NCBI GenBank assembly: GCA_937887565.1
Contig: CALABS010000051.1
Coordinates: forward strand, 1 to 64,000
Source: an uncultured Rhodospirillaceae bacterium
GTDB lineage: Bacteria > Pseudomonadota > Alphaproteobacteria > Rhodospirillales > Magnetospirillaceae
Direction of reading: 5' to 3'
DNA: 64,000 bases
A program made the position numbers and the translations under genes. Under the pieces are notes generated by a model. That model did not search any database. It was not told the DNA's origin and saw only the letters and a program-made list of their open reading frames with translations. Shown here in pieces: positions 45,720 through 54,115 of the stretch; the first letter of the stretch is position 1; each line of letters opens with the position of its first letter.

Positions 45720-45990
45720 AGAGCACAGAGCGAGGATCAACTGCTGAAAATATACCCAAGGTCAGGGTTGCACGGCGATACGGGATAGGCGATTTTGGGG
45801 CCACGTCCTCTTGGACGGTGCCCTTAGCAAAGGCAACGAGTGGAACAAGCGGCGATCAGCTGGACAGGCGGATTGCCGGGCGCCGTGTGGTATGTCCAAG
45901 ACCTTCGGGTCCAAAGCCACACGGGCCGCGTCCACTCGCGGTTTGCTAACGCCCGGCGCCAAGGATTGGAAGGCTCCGGGGAAGTTGTCC

Positions 45991-46179
45991 ATGCGCAGAG
46001 GCGAGATCGAACGGGTCGCCAACCGGATCGACGCGGCGGGAAGGCCGCCGCACGAAATCCTGGTGGATGCGGTCGACACCGGCATCACCATGGGCCTGAC
46101 CGCGCCCGAGATCGTCGCACTGGTGGACCTGCTGGAGGTCCGCCTGGACATGCGCCTGCATCCGGTGCGGTTCGACTGA
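45991..46179 (+). CDS. Hypothetical small helical protein, 62 residues
   Basis: The C-terminal 62 codons of an open frame have good codon character and read as a compact helical protein (MRRGEIERVANRIDAAGRPP at the start, LDMRLHPVRFD at the end). GGGGAAG precedes the ATG at 45991. The frame is open upstream with an ATG at 45892 that would give 95 residues, but those codons look less typical. No family is recognised. It lies 87 bp before pgm in the same direction. Confidence 0.5.
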   Translation: MRRGEIERVANRIDAAGRPPHEILVDAVDTGITMGLTAPEIVALVDLLEVRLDMRLHPVRFD

Positions 46180-46266
46180 GCCGCTTCCCCCCGTGACCGC
46201 GATTGACACGCCGCCGCCGGTGGGCCATCAACGTGGGGATACTTTCGGGCAGGGGAGAGGACCGGG

Positions 46267-47892
46267 ATGAGCGCCAAGATCGTCGCCACCACGCCGTTCG
46301 AGGGCCAGAAGCCGGGCACGTCGGGCCTGCGCAAGAAGGTCAGGGTGTTCCGCCAGCCCCACTACCTGGAGAACTTCGTCCAGGCCATCTTCGATTCCAT
46401 CGGCGACGTCGCCGGCAAGACGCTGGTGCTGGGCGGCGACGGCCGCTTCCACAACCGCGAGGCCTGCCAGACCATCCTCAGGATGGCCGCCGCCAACGGC
46501 TTCGCCAAGGTGATGGTGGGCCAGGGCGGCATCCTGTCGACCCCGGCCACCTCTTGCGTCATCCGCAAGTACAAGACCTTCGGCGGCATCATCTTGTCGG
46601 CCAGCCACAATCCCGGCGGCCCCGACGAGGATTTCGGCATCAAGTACAACATCCCCGCCGGCGGCCCCGCCCCCGAGGCGGTGACCGAGGCCATCTTCGC
46701 CCGCTCCAGGGCAATCACCGAATACCGCATCCTCGACGCCGGCGAGATCGACCTCGACACCCTCGGCACCCGCCGGCTGGGAGGCATGGAGGTCGAGGTG
46801 TTCGACCCCGTCGCCGATTACGCCGAGCTGATGGGCCGCCTGTTCGACTTCGACGCCATCCGCGCCCTGTTCGCCTCGGGCTTCCGGATGAAGTTCGACG
46901 CCATGCACGCGGTCACCGGCCCCTATGCCACCGCCATCATCGAGGGCATCCTGGGCGCGCCCGCCGGCACGGTGATGAACGGCACGCCGCAAGAGGATTT
47001 CGGCGGCGGCCATCCCGATCCGAACCTGGTTCACGCCCACCACCTGGTGGACTGCCTGTTCGGCCGCGACGCCCCCGATTTCGGCGCCGCCTCGGACGGC
47101 GACGGCGACCGCAACATGGTCCTGGGCCGCGACTTCTACGTCACCCCGTCGGACAGCCTGGCGGTGCTGGCCGCCAACGCCACCTTGTGCCCGGGCTACA
47201 AGGCGGGCCTGAAGGGCATCGCCCGGTCCATGCCGACCTCCGCCGCGCCCGACCGCGTCGCCGAGGCGCTGGGCATCAAGTGCTACGAGACGCCCACCGG
47301 CTGGAAGTTCTTCGGCACCCTGCTCGACGCCGGCCTGGCCACCCTGTGCGGCGAGGAAAGCTTCGGCACCGGCTCGGACCACGTGCGCGAGAAGGACGGG
47401 CTGTGGGCGGTGCTAATGTGGCTGAACGTGCTGGCGGCGCGGCGCGAGGGCGTGGCCGACATCGTCAAGGCCCACTGGGCCAAGTATGGCCGCAACTACT
47501 ATTCGCGCCACGACTACGAAGCCATCGACACGGCGGCCGCCAACGGCCTGATGGACCATTTGCGCGGACTGGCCCTCGCCGGCGCGGCGCTGGGCGGCTA
47601 CACCGTCGCCTTCAACGACGACTTCGCCTACACCGATCCGGTGGACGGCAGCACCAGCACCAGGCAGGGCATCCGCATCGTCTTCGCCGACGGCTCGCGC
47701 ATCGTGTTCCGCCTGTCCGGCACGGGAACCGAGGGCGCCACCCTGCGCGTCTACATCGAGAGATACGAGCCCGACCCGGCCAAGCAGCTGCTCGACCCCC
47801 AGGAGGCCCTGGCCGACCTGATCAAGATCGCCCGCGAGGTGGCCGGGATCGAGGAACGGACGGGACGGACCGAGCCGACCGTCATCACCTGA
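46267..47892 (+). CDS. pgm: Phosphoglucomutase (alpha-D-glucose)
   Basis: A 541-residue enzyme interconverting glucose 6-phosphate and glucose 1-phosphate. All four phosphohexomutase motifs are present: the phosphoserine loop SASHNPGG (about residue 113), the metal loop SDGDGDR (about 277), the sugar loop CGEESFG (about 361) and the phosphate-binding end FRLSGTGTEGATLRVY. It supplies glucose 1-phosphate to GalU. GGGGAGAGGACC precedes the ATG. The following gene is a degenerate relative. Confidence 0.96.
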   Translation: MSAKIVATTPFEGQKPGTSGLRKKVRVFRQPHYLENFVQAIFDSIGDVAGKTLVLGGDGRFHNREACQTILRMAAANGFAKVMVGQGGILSTPATSCVIRKYKTFGGIILSASHNPGGPDEDFGIKYNIPAGGPAPEAVTEAIFARSRAITEYRILDAGEIDLDTLGTRRLGGMEVEVFDPVADYAELMGRLFDFDAIRALFASGFRMKFDAMHAVTGPYATAIIEGILGAPAGTVMNGTPQEDFGGGHPDPNLVHAHHLVDCLFGRDAPDFGAASDGDGDRNMVLGRDFYVTPSDSLAVLAANATLCPGYKAGLKGIARSMPTSAAPDRVAEALGIKCYETPTGWKFFGTLLDAGLATLCGEESFGTGSDHVREKDGLWAVLMWLNVLAARREGVADIVKAHWAKYGRNYYSRHDYEAIDTAAANGLMDHLRGLALAGAALGGYTVAFNDDFAYTDPVDGSTSTRQGIRIVFADGSRIVFRLSGTGTEGATLRVYIERYEPDPAKQLLDPQEALADLIKIAREVAGIEERTGRTEPTVIT

Positions 47893-47927
47893 GCCCTCGG
47901 CGGCGCGAGGGCGGGAGGAGAAAGCCC

Positions 47928-48800
47928 ATGGCCGATGCCAAGCTCCTGGACGCCCTGGCGGCCCGATACGGCGACGGCCGCCCGTTGAAGGTGGTGTGGG
48001 CCTGCGAAGGTCCCGACGCCGGGCGGGTCCGCGATCTCGCCCGCCGCCTGCCCGGCACCCATACGGTGGTCGAGCGGGCCCGCAAGCTGCGCAGCCTCGA
48101 GGACGAGGTGCTATTCGGCGGCGCCCATCTGGGCCTGGCGGTCGATGGCCGCCGATTGGGCGTGGTGGACGGCGAGGGCCGCGCCCTGGCTCCCGAGCAG
48201 ACGCTGGCCATCCTCGCCGCCGAGGCGCTGGCCGCCAGGCCCGGCGCCCCGGTGGTCGCCGACGTCCTGACCAGCGCGGTGGCGTTCGACGAGATCGGGC
48301 GGCTGGGCGGACGGCCGCTCATGGCCGCCGCCGAGCCCGAGGCGGTCGGCGCCCTGGTGAGCGAATCCGGCGCTCCGCTGGGCGGCGGCTGGGACGGCTG
48401 TCTGTTCTTCGCCGACTCCCCCGCCGCCGGCGATCCGCTCGACGCCGCCATGCGGGTGCTGACCATGGTCGCCGGCTGGACGCGCGAGACCCTGGCGCGC
48501 CATCGCGACCGCCTGCCCCATCGGGTCGCCATTCCCGTCATGCGGCTGGCCTGCCCGCCGGGACGCGCCGAGGCGGTGGCGGCGGAGATGGCGGACCGGC
48601 TGGCGGCCTCGGCCGCCACGGTGGACAGGACCGACGGCGTCCGCGTCGCCACCGCCGACGGCTGGTGGGCCGTGCGGGCGTCGCGGCGCGAGCCGGAATT
48701 GGAGGCCCGCTGCGAGGGCCGGTCGGTGGACGGCCTCAAGCGGTTGCGCAAGGCGCTGGCCGACCAGTTGGCGGCCAGCGGCGTGGAGATGGCGGGCTGA
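47928..48800 (+). CDS. Degenerate phosphohexomutase-like protein lacking the catalytic domain
   Basis: A 290-residue protein that aligns by eye with domains II-IV of phosphomannomutase/phosphoglucomutases but has no domain I, so no phosphoserine. LKVVWACEGPDAGRVRDLARRL matches the start of domain II (split). The metal loop DGDGDR is reduced to AVDGRRLGVVDGEG. The sugar loop GEmSGH is GGGWDGC. The phosphate loop RPSGTEP is RASRREP. A strong GGGAGGAG lies before the ATG and the gene is intact, which suggests a non-catalytic or altered role rather than decay. It follows pgm by 35 bp. Confidence 0.75.
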   Translation: MADAKLLDALAARYGDGRPLKVVWACEGPDAGRVRDLARRLPGTHTVVERARKLRSLEDEVLFGGAHLGLAVDGRRLGVVDGEGRALAPEQTLAILAAEALAARPGAPVVADVLTSAVAFDEIGRLGGRPLMAAAEPEAVGALVSESGAPLGGGWDGCLFFADSPAAGDPLDAAMRVLTMVAGWTRETLARHRDRLPHRVAIPVMRLACPPGRAEAVAAEMADRLAASAATVDRTDGVRVATADGWWAVRASRREPELEARCEGRSVDGLKRLRKALADQLAASGVEMAG

Positions 48801-48855
48801 CGGAACCGCCACCGGCCGCCGGCTGTTTCCCCGACAACAGCCCGGGGAGAGTTCC

Positions 48856-49128
48856 ATGGCCCAGCCCGATGACGACGCCATCCGCCGCCGCGCCTACGAA
48901 CTGTGGGAAGAGGAGGGCCGCCCCCACGGCCGCCACGAGGCGCACTGGCACCGTGCCCGCGAGGACGTCGAGCGCCGCTTCCGGCGCGACACCGGGCAGG
49001 CCGGCGCCGATCCCGACCGCCTGAAATACCCGCAGGCGGTCGAGGAAGCCATCGACGACCCCGGCCGGTCGCGCCGGCCCGGCGGCGATCAATGGGCGAC
49101 CACCTCGGATCAGCGGGGGGCGCCTTGA
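48856..49128 (+). CDS. DUF2934 family protein
   Basis: A 90-residue protein whose N-terminal half (IRRRAYELWEEEGRPHGR, then HEAHWHRARED) is the DUF2934 signature. The C-terminal half is polar and probably disordered. The function of the family is unknown. It is soluble with no export signal. A ribosome-binding site GGGGAGAG lies upstream. It is in the same direction as the neighbouring pgm-side genes but separately spaced. Confidence 0.85.
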   Translation: MAQPDDDAIRRRAYELWEEEGRPHGRHEAHWHRAREDVERRFRRDTGQAGADPDRLKYPQAVEEAIDDPGRSRRPGGDQWATTSDQRGAP

Positions 49129-49189
49129 CGACACCGCCCGGGGCCTTACACTGACGCCGCTTCCGCCGCCCGCACCAGGGGGCACCGCC

Positions 49190-49903
49190 ATGACCGCCAT
49201 CGACATCGGCCGCGAACTGCCGATCCGCCTGTCCACCTTCGACCGCCGCGCCCGTCCCACCGGGCTGGTGGTGGTCGACATCGTCAACGGCTTCGCCACC
49301 GTCGGCGCCGGCGCGCTGGCGCCGCCGGCGCCCGACGCCCAGGTCGCCCGCATGGTGGCCGAGACCGACGCCCTGGCGCGGGCGTTCAGCGCCGACGGCC
49401 AGACGGTGCTGGCCTTCCTAGACACCCACGAGCCCGGCAAGCCCGAGCCGCCCTATCCCCCCCATTGCGAGAGGGGCACCGGCGAGGAGGAGTTGGTCGC
49501 CGAGCTGAAATGGCTGGAGGCCGATCCCAACGTGACGCTGGTGCGCAAGGGCTGCATCAACGGCTTCGTCGGCGCCATCGATCCGGCCACCGGACGCAAC
49601 GCCGTGGTGGACTGGGTCAACGCCGGGCGGCTGGAGGCGGTGCTGGTGGCCGGCATCTGCACCGACATCTGCGTGATGGACTTCGTGCTGACCCTGTTGT
49701 CGGCCCGCAACCACGGCCTGATGCCGTCCCTGGACGAGATCGCCGTCCACGAACCGGCCTGCGCCACCTACGACCTGCCGCGCAAGACGGCCGACACGCT
49801 GGGCCTGCCCGAGACCGCGATCCACCCCAAGGCCCTGACCCACCACGCTGGCCTCTATTTCATGGCCGCGCGGGGCGCTACACTGGTATCGACCGTGGTG
49901 TGA
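49190..49903 (+). CDS. Isochorismatase/nicotinamidase-like cysteine hydrolase
   Basis: A 237-residue alpha/beta hydrolase of the cysteine hydrolase superfamily. The catalytic triad is visible: Asp in VVVDIVNGFA (about residue 30), Lys in VRKGCINGF (about 122) and Cys in VAGICTDICVMDF (about 161). Nicotinamidase activity is the closest guess, which would feed the phosphoribosyltransferase at 556, but isochorismatase-type or other amide substrates are possible. It is followed 13 bp later by the GGCT gene. Confidence 0.82.
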   Translation: MTAIDIGRELPIRLSTFDRRARPTGLVVVDIVNGFATVGAGALAPPAPDAQVARMVAETDALARAFSADGQTVLAFLDTHEPGKPEPPYPPHCERGTGEEELVAELKWLEADPNVTLVRKGCINGFVGAIDPATGRNAVVDWVNAGRLEAVLVAGICTDICVMDFVLTLLSARNHGLMPSLDEIAVHEPACATYDLPRKTADTLGLPETAIHPKALTHHAGLYFMAARGATLVSTVV

Positions 49904-49916
49904 GCGAGGCCGGGCT

Positions 49917-50429
49917 TTGCGACTGTTCTTCTTCGGCACCCTGATGGACCCCGAGGTCCGGGCCATCGTCATGGGACACGACGTCGATCCCGACAACGTC
50001 GAGCCGGCGGTGGTCCAGGGCTTCCGCCGGGTCTTCGTGGCCGGCCGCCACTATCCCATGCTGCTCGCCCATGCCTCGGGCTGGGTCGACGGCACCCTGG
50101 TCAGCGGCCTCGACGTCGCGCGCGTCCACCGGCTACAGGTCTACGAGGGCTGGGAATACAGCCTGCAGCCGATCCAGGTCCAGACCACGTCGGGACGCAA
50201 GGTGATGGCCCATGTCTTCATGTGCCCGCCCCACATCGCCCCCGACCGCCGCGACTGGCGGCTGGATGAATGGCAGCGCCGACACAAGCGGACCTTCCTG
50301 CCCAAGGCCCGCCTGCACATGGAGCGGCTGCTCCGGCTGTCGAGCGCCCCCGCCGTGCCGCCGCCCGGCTCGGGCTCCCGCCCCCGCCCCGCCCTGGCGC
50401 CGCGCCCGCCGAAAAGAGGCATCCGCTGA
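49917..50429 (+). CDS. Gamma-glutamylcyclotransferase (GGCT/AIG2) family protein, TTG start
   Basis: A 170-residue protein with the GGCT-like fold. The substrate loop FFFGTLMDPEV is at residues 4-14, and YEGWEYSLQPIQV follows near residue 75. The C-terminal 30 residues are Pro/Arg-rich and probably disordered. The family loop begins only three codons after the TTG at 49917, and no other start is available, so TTG is well supported. It is likely co-transcribed with the cysteine hydrolase gene. Its substrate could be a gamma-glutamyl amine or peptide. Confidence 0.78.
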   Translation: MRLFFFGTLMDPEVRAIVMGHDVDPDNVEPAVVQGFRRVFVAGRHYPMLLAHASGWVDGTLVSGLDVARVHRLQVYEGWEYSLQPIQVQTTSGRKVMAHVFMCPPHIAPDRRDWRLDEWQRRHKRTFLPKARLHMERLLRLSSAPAVPPPGSGSRPRPALAPRPPKRGIR

Positions 50430-50486
50430 TCCTCAATTGAACCCCCCCGGCGGTTCCGATAGGCTGTCGGCAGAGGGGAAACGGGG

Positions 50487-51857
50487 ATGCGCGTCCATGG
50501 CGCGCCCAAGGACAAGATGAAACCCACTCGGATCGTCCTGCACGGCGGGTTCGTCCGGTTCCAGGTGGTGGTCATGGCCGCCACCCTGGTCGGAGCGTTC
50601 GCGTCGGTCTACTTCCTGCAGCCGCATTTCCATCGCGGCATGCACCTTTTCGCGGTGTCCCAGCAGATGCTGGACGCCGTCGGCACCGTCGTCACCATCG
50701 TGATGGCCTATGGGGCGGTGGCCGCCGCCACCCTGCTCTACGGCCCGTTCAGCCGCCAGGAGGTGGTGGACCGTGGCGACCGCGTCGTCGTGGACGGCGA
50801 AGAGTGGGACGCCGCGCGGGTCGCGGCGCTGCGCGACGAATCGCGGGCGGCCGACGGCCGCGCCGTCGCCGTCCGCGACCGGGCCGGCGCCGTCGCCGAC
50901 GAATTCGGCCGGTTCGCCCAGGTGGACGAGATCCTGCGCCGCCAGATCGACGGGGCGATCCGCTTCACCGAGGACGCCGCCTCGGACATCCTGGCCCGGC
51001 TGACCGCCATCAACGCCCGCACCCAGGAGCTGACCGGCTTCCTGCTCGATTCCGGCCAGCAGTCCGACGCCATCATCCGCTCGTCGCGCCAGCGCATCGA
51101 CGCCAACCACGAATTCGTCGCCGCGATGGAACGCTATGTCGCCGTCCGCAAGGACGAGATCGAGGCCACACGGGTGCAGTTCGAGGAAATCGCCGACTAC
51201 GCCCGCACCTTCACCGGCATCCTGGCCAGCATCGAGGCCATCGCCGCCAAGACCAACCTCTTGGCGCTCAACGCCGCCATCGAGGCGGCGCGCGCCGGCG
51301 ATGCCGGCAAGGGTTTCGCGGTGGTCGCCGGCGAGGTGCGCGGCCTGTCCGGCCAGACCGTGGCCGCCGCCGCCCAGATCCGCGACGGCCTGGAGCGGAT
51401 GAACGGCGTCATCGACCGCTTCCTGACCCAGCATGTGGACGTCCGCCGCGCCGACGCCGAGATCGCCACCCTCGAGGGATTCGGCAATCAGTTGGCCTCG
51501 GCGGTGGAAGGCTACGACCAGCTCACGGCCTACCTGAAGGAGGTCATCGGCGCCGCCGACGGCCAGAGCAAGGTGGTGCACGACCTGATTCTCAAGGCCG
51601 CCGCCAACATCCAGTTCCAGGACATCGTGCGCCAGCAGTTGGAGCACGTCGCCGCCGCGCTGACCCGCCTGGACCAGGTCAACGGCGCCCTGTCCGGCGC
51701 CCTCCGGGACCTGCCGGACGGCGCCGCCCTGACCTCGGTGGACGCCCAGTTGCGCGACATGATGGGAAGCTATGTCATGCACACCCAGCGCCGCGCCCAT
51801 GCCGAGGTCACCGGCCAGGCGGTGGCGGACAGGGGCGACGACGTCGAGTTGTTCTGA
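50487..51857 (+). CDS. Chemoreceptor-like protein with MA domain but no periplasmic sensor
   Basis: A 456-residue protein. Two membrane helices (about 27-46 and 64-86) are separated by a loop of less than 20 residues, so there is almost no periplasmic part, and no HAMP signature follows. A cytoplasmic coiled coil leads to an MA-type signalling hairpin with the conserved tip AAKTNLLALNAAIEAARAG. The C-terminal part (about 370-410, ANIQFQDIVRQQLEHVAAAL) resembles cytoplasmic receptors that dock a partner. It may sense through the membrane or an internal signal. It is convergent with the carboxypeptidase gene. Confidence 0.88.
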   Translation: MRVHGAPKDKMKPTRIVLHGGFVRFQVVVMAATLVGAFASVYFLQPHFHRGMHLFAVSQQMLDAVGTVVTIVMAYGAVAAATLLYGPFSRQEVVDRGDRVVVDGEEWDAARVAALRDESRAADGRAVAVRDRAGAVADEFGRFAQVDEILRRQIDGAIRFTEDAASDILARLTAINARTQELTGFLLDSGQQSDAIIRSSRQRIDANHEFVAAMERYVAVRKDEIEATRVQFEEIADYARTFTGILASIEAIAAKTNLLALNAAIEAARAGDAGKGFAVVAGEVRGLSGQTVAAAAQIRDGLERMNGVIDRFLTQHVDVRRADAEIATLEGFGNQLASAVEGYDQLTAYLKEVIGAADGQSKVVHDLILKAAANIQFQDIVRQQLEHVAAALTRLDQVNGALSGALRDLPDGAALTSVDAQLRDMMGSYVMHTQRRAHAEVTGQAVADRGDDVELF

Positions 51858-51864
51858 CGGCGGA

Positions 51865-53091
51865 TCACGCCGACGGCTGCACCACCGCGCAGGCCTTCTT
51901 GGCCCGCTTCAGCTTCTTGCACGCCGCCCGCGCCTCGTCCTCGGTGAAACCGATCAGGCGGGCCCGGAACAGCGTCCGCTTGCCCTGCTTGGCCTGGTCG
52001 ATGTCGATGGAGGCGCTGGCGATCAGGCCGCCCAGCTTCTTGGCGGCGGTGGCGGCGGCACGGTGGGCGGGCTTCTTGTCCTTGAAGGCTCCCACCTGGA
52101 TGGCCCAGGAGGCGGGATCGCTGTCACCCGAGCCGCGCATTTCGTCGTTCGCCCGCGACGCCACCTGGATGCTGTCCTTGCCCGGAACCTTGACGTCCTT
52201 GGCCGAGGCCACCAGCGCGTCCAGCTGCGCGCGGTCCTTGTCGTCCAGCGCGGCGCTGCGGATGTCGGGGAACCCCTTGACCCTGGCGAACCCCTTGTCG
52301 AGAAGGCTGACCATGCGCTCGTCGCGCCACGACGCCGTATTGCCACCGAACACCACGCCGACGATGCGGCGGCCGTCACGCTTGGCCGAGGCCAGCAGGT
52401 TGAAGCCCGAGGCGTTGATGTAGCCGGTCTTGATGCCGTCGGCGCCCTGATAGCGCAGCATCAGCCGGTTGTGGGTGGTGATCGGGCTGCCCCGCCACTT
52501 GAACTGGCGGGTGGAGAAGTAGTGGTAGTAGTCGGCGTGCTGCTTGACCAGGGCGCGCCCCAGCTTGGCCTGGTCGCGGACGGTGGAGACCTGGCCGGAA
52601 TCGGGCAGGCCCGAAGCGTTGCGGTAGGTGGTGTCGTCCATGCCGAGCGCGCGGGCCTTGCGGGTCATGGCGGCGGCGAAGGCGTCCTCGGACCCGGCCA
52701 GCGCCTCGGCCACCACCACGGCGACGTCGTTGGCCGACTTGGTGACCAGGGCCATCACCGCGTCCTCGACCTCGATGGAGGTGCCGGGCTTGAGCCCCAG
52801 CTTGGACGGCGCCTGGGCGGCGGCGTGGGACGACACCGACAGCTTGCTGTCGAGCCGGAGCTTGCCCTGCTCCAGCGCGTCGAACAGCAGGAACAGGGTC
52901 ATCACCTTGGTCAGCGAGGCGGGATAGCTGCGCTCGTCAGGATTTTCGGCGTGAAGCACCTGGCCGGTCTCGGCATCCACCACGATGGCGGCATAGGTCC
53001 GCGCCTCGGCGCGGGACGGCGCCACGATGGCCACGGCGACGATGGCGGCAAGGCTGGTGACGAATCCTATCAGGCTACGGGTCGCGCGCAA
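51865..53091 (-). CDS. D-alanyl-D-alanine carboxypeptidase with C-terminal SPOR-like domain
   Basis: A 408-residue class A low-molecular-weight PBP. The Sec signal (SLIGFVTSLAAIVAVAIV, ending RAEA) precedes the serine peptidase domain with SLTK, KSANDVAV (SxN) and GIKTGYINASG (KTG). The last 75 residues (SWAIQVGAFKDKKPAH) form a SPOR-like peptidoglycan-binding domain. It trims pentapeptides in the periplasm. TTG at 53091, with GGAAGG upstream, puts the signal peptide at the N-terminus. ATG at 53178 would add 29 cytoplasmic residues with untypical codons. Confidence 0.9.
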   Translation of the reverse strand: MRATRSLIGFVTSLAAIVAVAIVAPSRAEARTYAAIVVDAETGQVLHAENPDERSYPASLTKVMTLFLLFDALEQGKLRLDSKLSVSSHAAAQAPSKLGLKPGTSIEVEDAVMALVTKSANDVAVVVAEALAGSEDAFAAAMTRKARALGMDDTTYRNASGLPDSGQVSTVRDQAKLGRALVKQHADYYHYFSTRQFKWRGSPITTHNRLMLRYQGADGIKTGYINASGFNLLASAKRDGRRIVGVVFGGNTASWRDERMVSLLDKGFARVKGFPDIRSAALDDKDRAQLDALVASAKDVKVPGKDSIQVASRANDEMRGSGDSDPASWAIQVGAFKDKKPAHRAAATAAKKLGGLIASASIDIDQAKQGKRTLFRARLIGFTEDEARAACKKLKRAKKACAVVQPSA

Positions 53092-53186
53092 TTTCTCGGC
53101 CTTCCGTTCCGCGTTCAGCTTCGATAAGAGTAGCTCCGCACGATAAAGAATCTGGGATTCCGTGTCTACGACGCCCATGCCGACAA

Positions 53187-53214
53187 AGGTCGTTTTTTCC
53201 GTGGACAACGACCT
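53187..53214. promoter_or_regulatory. Inverted repeat upstream of the carboxypeptidase gene
   Basis: AGGTCGTT and AACGACCT form a perfect 8-bp inverted repeat with a 12-nt spacer in the divergent region between the carboxypeptidase and lipoprotein genes. It could be an operator. Its centre lies about 110 bp from the TTG start. Confidence 0.35.
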
Positions 53215-53290
53215 GGCCGGATGACATCTGTCCAATATCCACCGGGCATCGCAAAAAATTCGTTACCGAACGAACGTCGAGGCGAAACAC

Positions 53291-53965
53291 ATGTGGAAGA
53301 TGCTCCTTAGATCCGCCGCCCTCGTCCTTGGCATGGCCGCGACGACCTCATGCACCTATCGCGGAGGCGACATCGGCGACCCCATCGTCCGGAAGTTCCA
53401 TTGGTTCTCGTACGTGGAAGGCGAGGACATCCGCGCCACCTGCGCGCCCGACACCCCCGACCGCTACCGGTTGGTGTACAATGGCCTCTATCACGAGCAA
53501 CTGCGGCTGTACGACCTGGACGCCCTGCGCCGGCTGCTGGTCAGCCGGGTGGTCGGCGACGCCCACCTCAAGGATGTCGACCCCAAGAACCTGACCGCCC
53601 CCTGGCAGGCAGAGGAGACCCGCGTGCCGCTGGACGAGGCGGCCTTCGCCGCACTGGTCGACCGCTTCGCGGCCAGCGGCATGTTCGCGCCGCCGCCGGT
53701 CGGGCTGGAGCTGCCGGCCCAATCCTTTTTCTGGACCGCCGCCTGGTGCCGCGACGGCCGCTACGGCTTCACCGCCTGGAAATATCCCTCTCCCGCCTTC
53801 GCCGCCATCACCTTCGCCGAGCCGTTGTTCGCCCTGGACGGTTCGGCGGTGGCGGTCAACCGGGCCGGGCCGGTGCCCTTCGACCCGCAGTTCGCCGACC
53901 GCGCCCGCCGCGGCGAGGTCACGGATTTCACCCTGAAGGTCGGGCGATCCGGCCTGGTGAGGTGA
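53291..53965 (+). CDS. Predicted lipoprotein, 224 residues
   Basis: The N-terminus is a signal peptide ending in the weak lipobox ATTSC, so the mature protein would start at about Cys21. The body is a soluble domain with two more cysteines (TCAPD and WCRDG). No family is recognised. It is divergent from the carboxypeptidase gene and upstream of the phasin gene, with a 150-bp regulatory gap. Envelope location is the only functional inference. Confidence 0.7.
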   Translation: MWKMLLRSAALVLGMAATTSCTYRGGDIGDPIVRKFHWFSYVEGEDIRATCAPDTPDRYRLVYNGLYHEQLRLYDLDALRRLLVSRVVGDAHLKDVDPKNLTAPWQAEETRVPLDEAAFAALVDRFAASGMFAPPPVGLELPAQSFFWTAAWCRDGRYGFTAWKYPSPAFAAITFAEPLFALDGSAVAVNRAGPVPFDPQFADRARRGEVTDFTLKVGRSGLVR

Positions 53966-54042
53966 CGTGCGGCTACTGTGTTAAGTCTATATTGCACTGC
54001 ACAAAGGGATATTGACTCCCGGCTAAGGAGTCGTGCATAAAT

Positions 54043-54070
54043 GGGGCTATGTTGCAGCGCAACATGCCCC
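54043..54070. promoter_or_regulatory. Dyad upstream of the phasin gene, possible PhaR operator
   Basis: GGGGC-T-ATGTTGC, AGC, GCAACAT-GCCCC is an almost perfect 28-nt dyad that ends 46 bp before the phasin start. The core TTGCnnnGCAA resembles the CTGCnnnGCAG type site bound by the PHB-responsive repressor PhaR of alphaproteobacteria. A second dyad-like sequence, TTGCACTGCACAA, lies at 53992-54004. The PhaR link is inference. Confidence 0.45.
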
Positions 54071-54115
54071 ACGGGTTGTACGCGCCAAACCGTCGAATCA
54101 AGGAGTCGCCCACCG

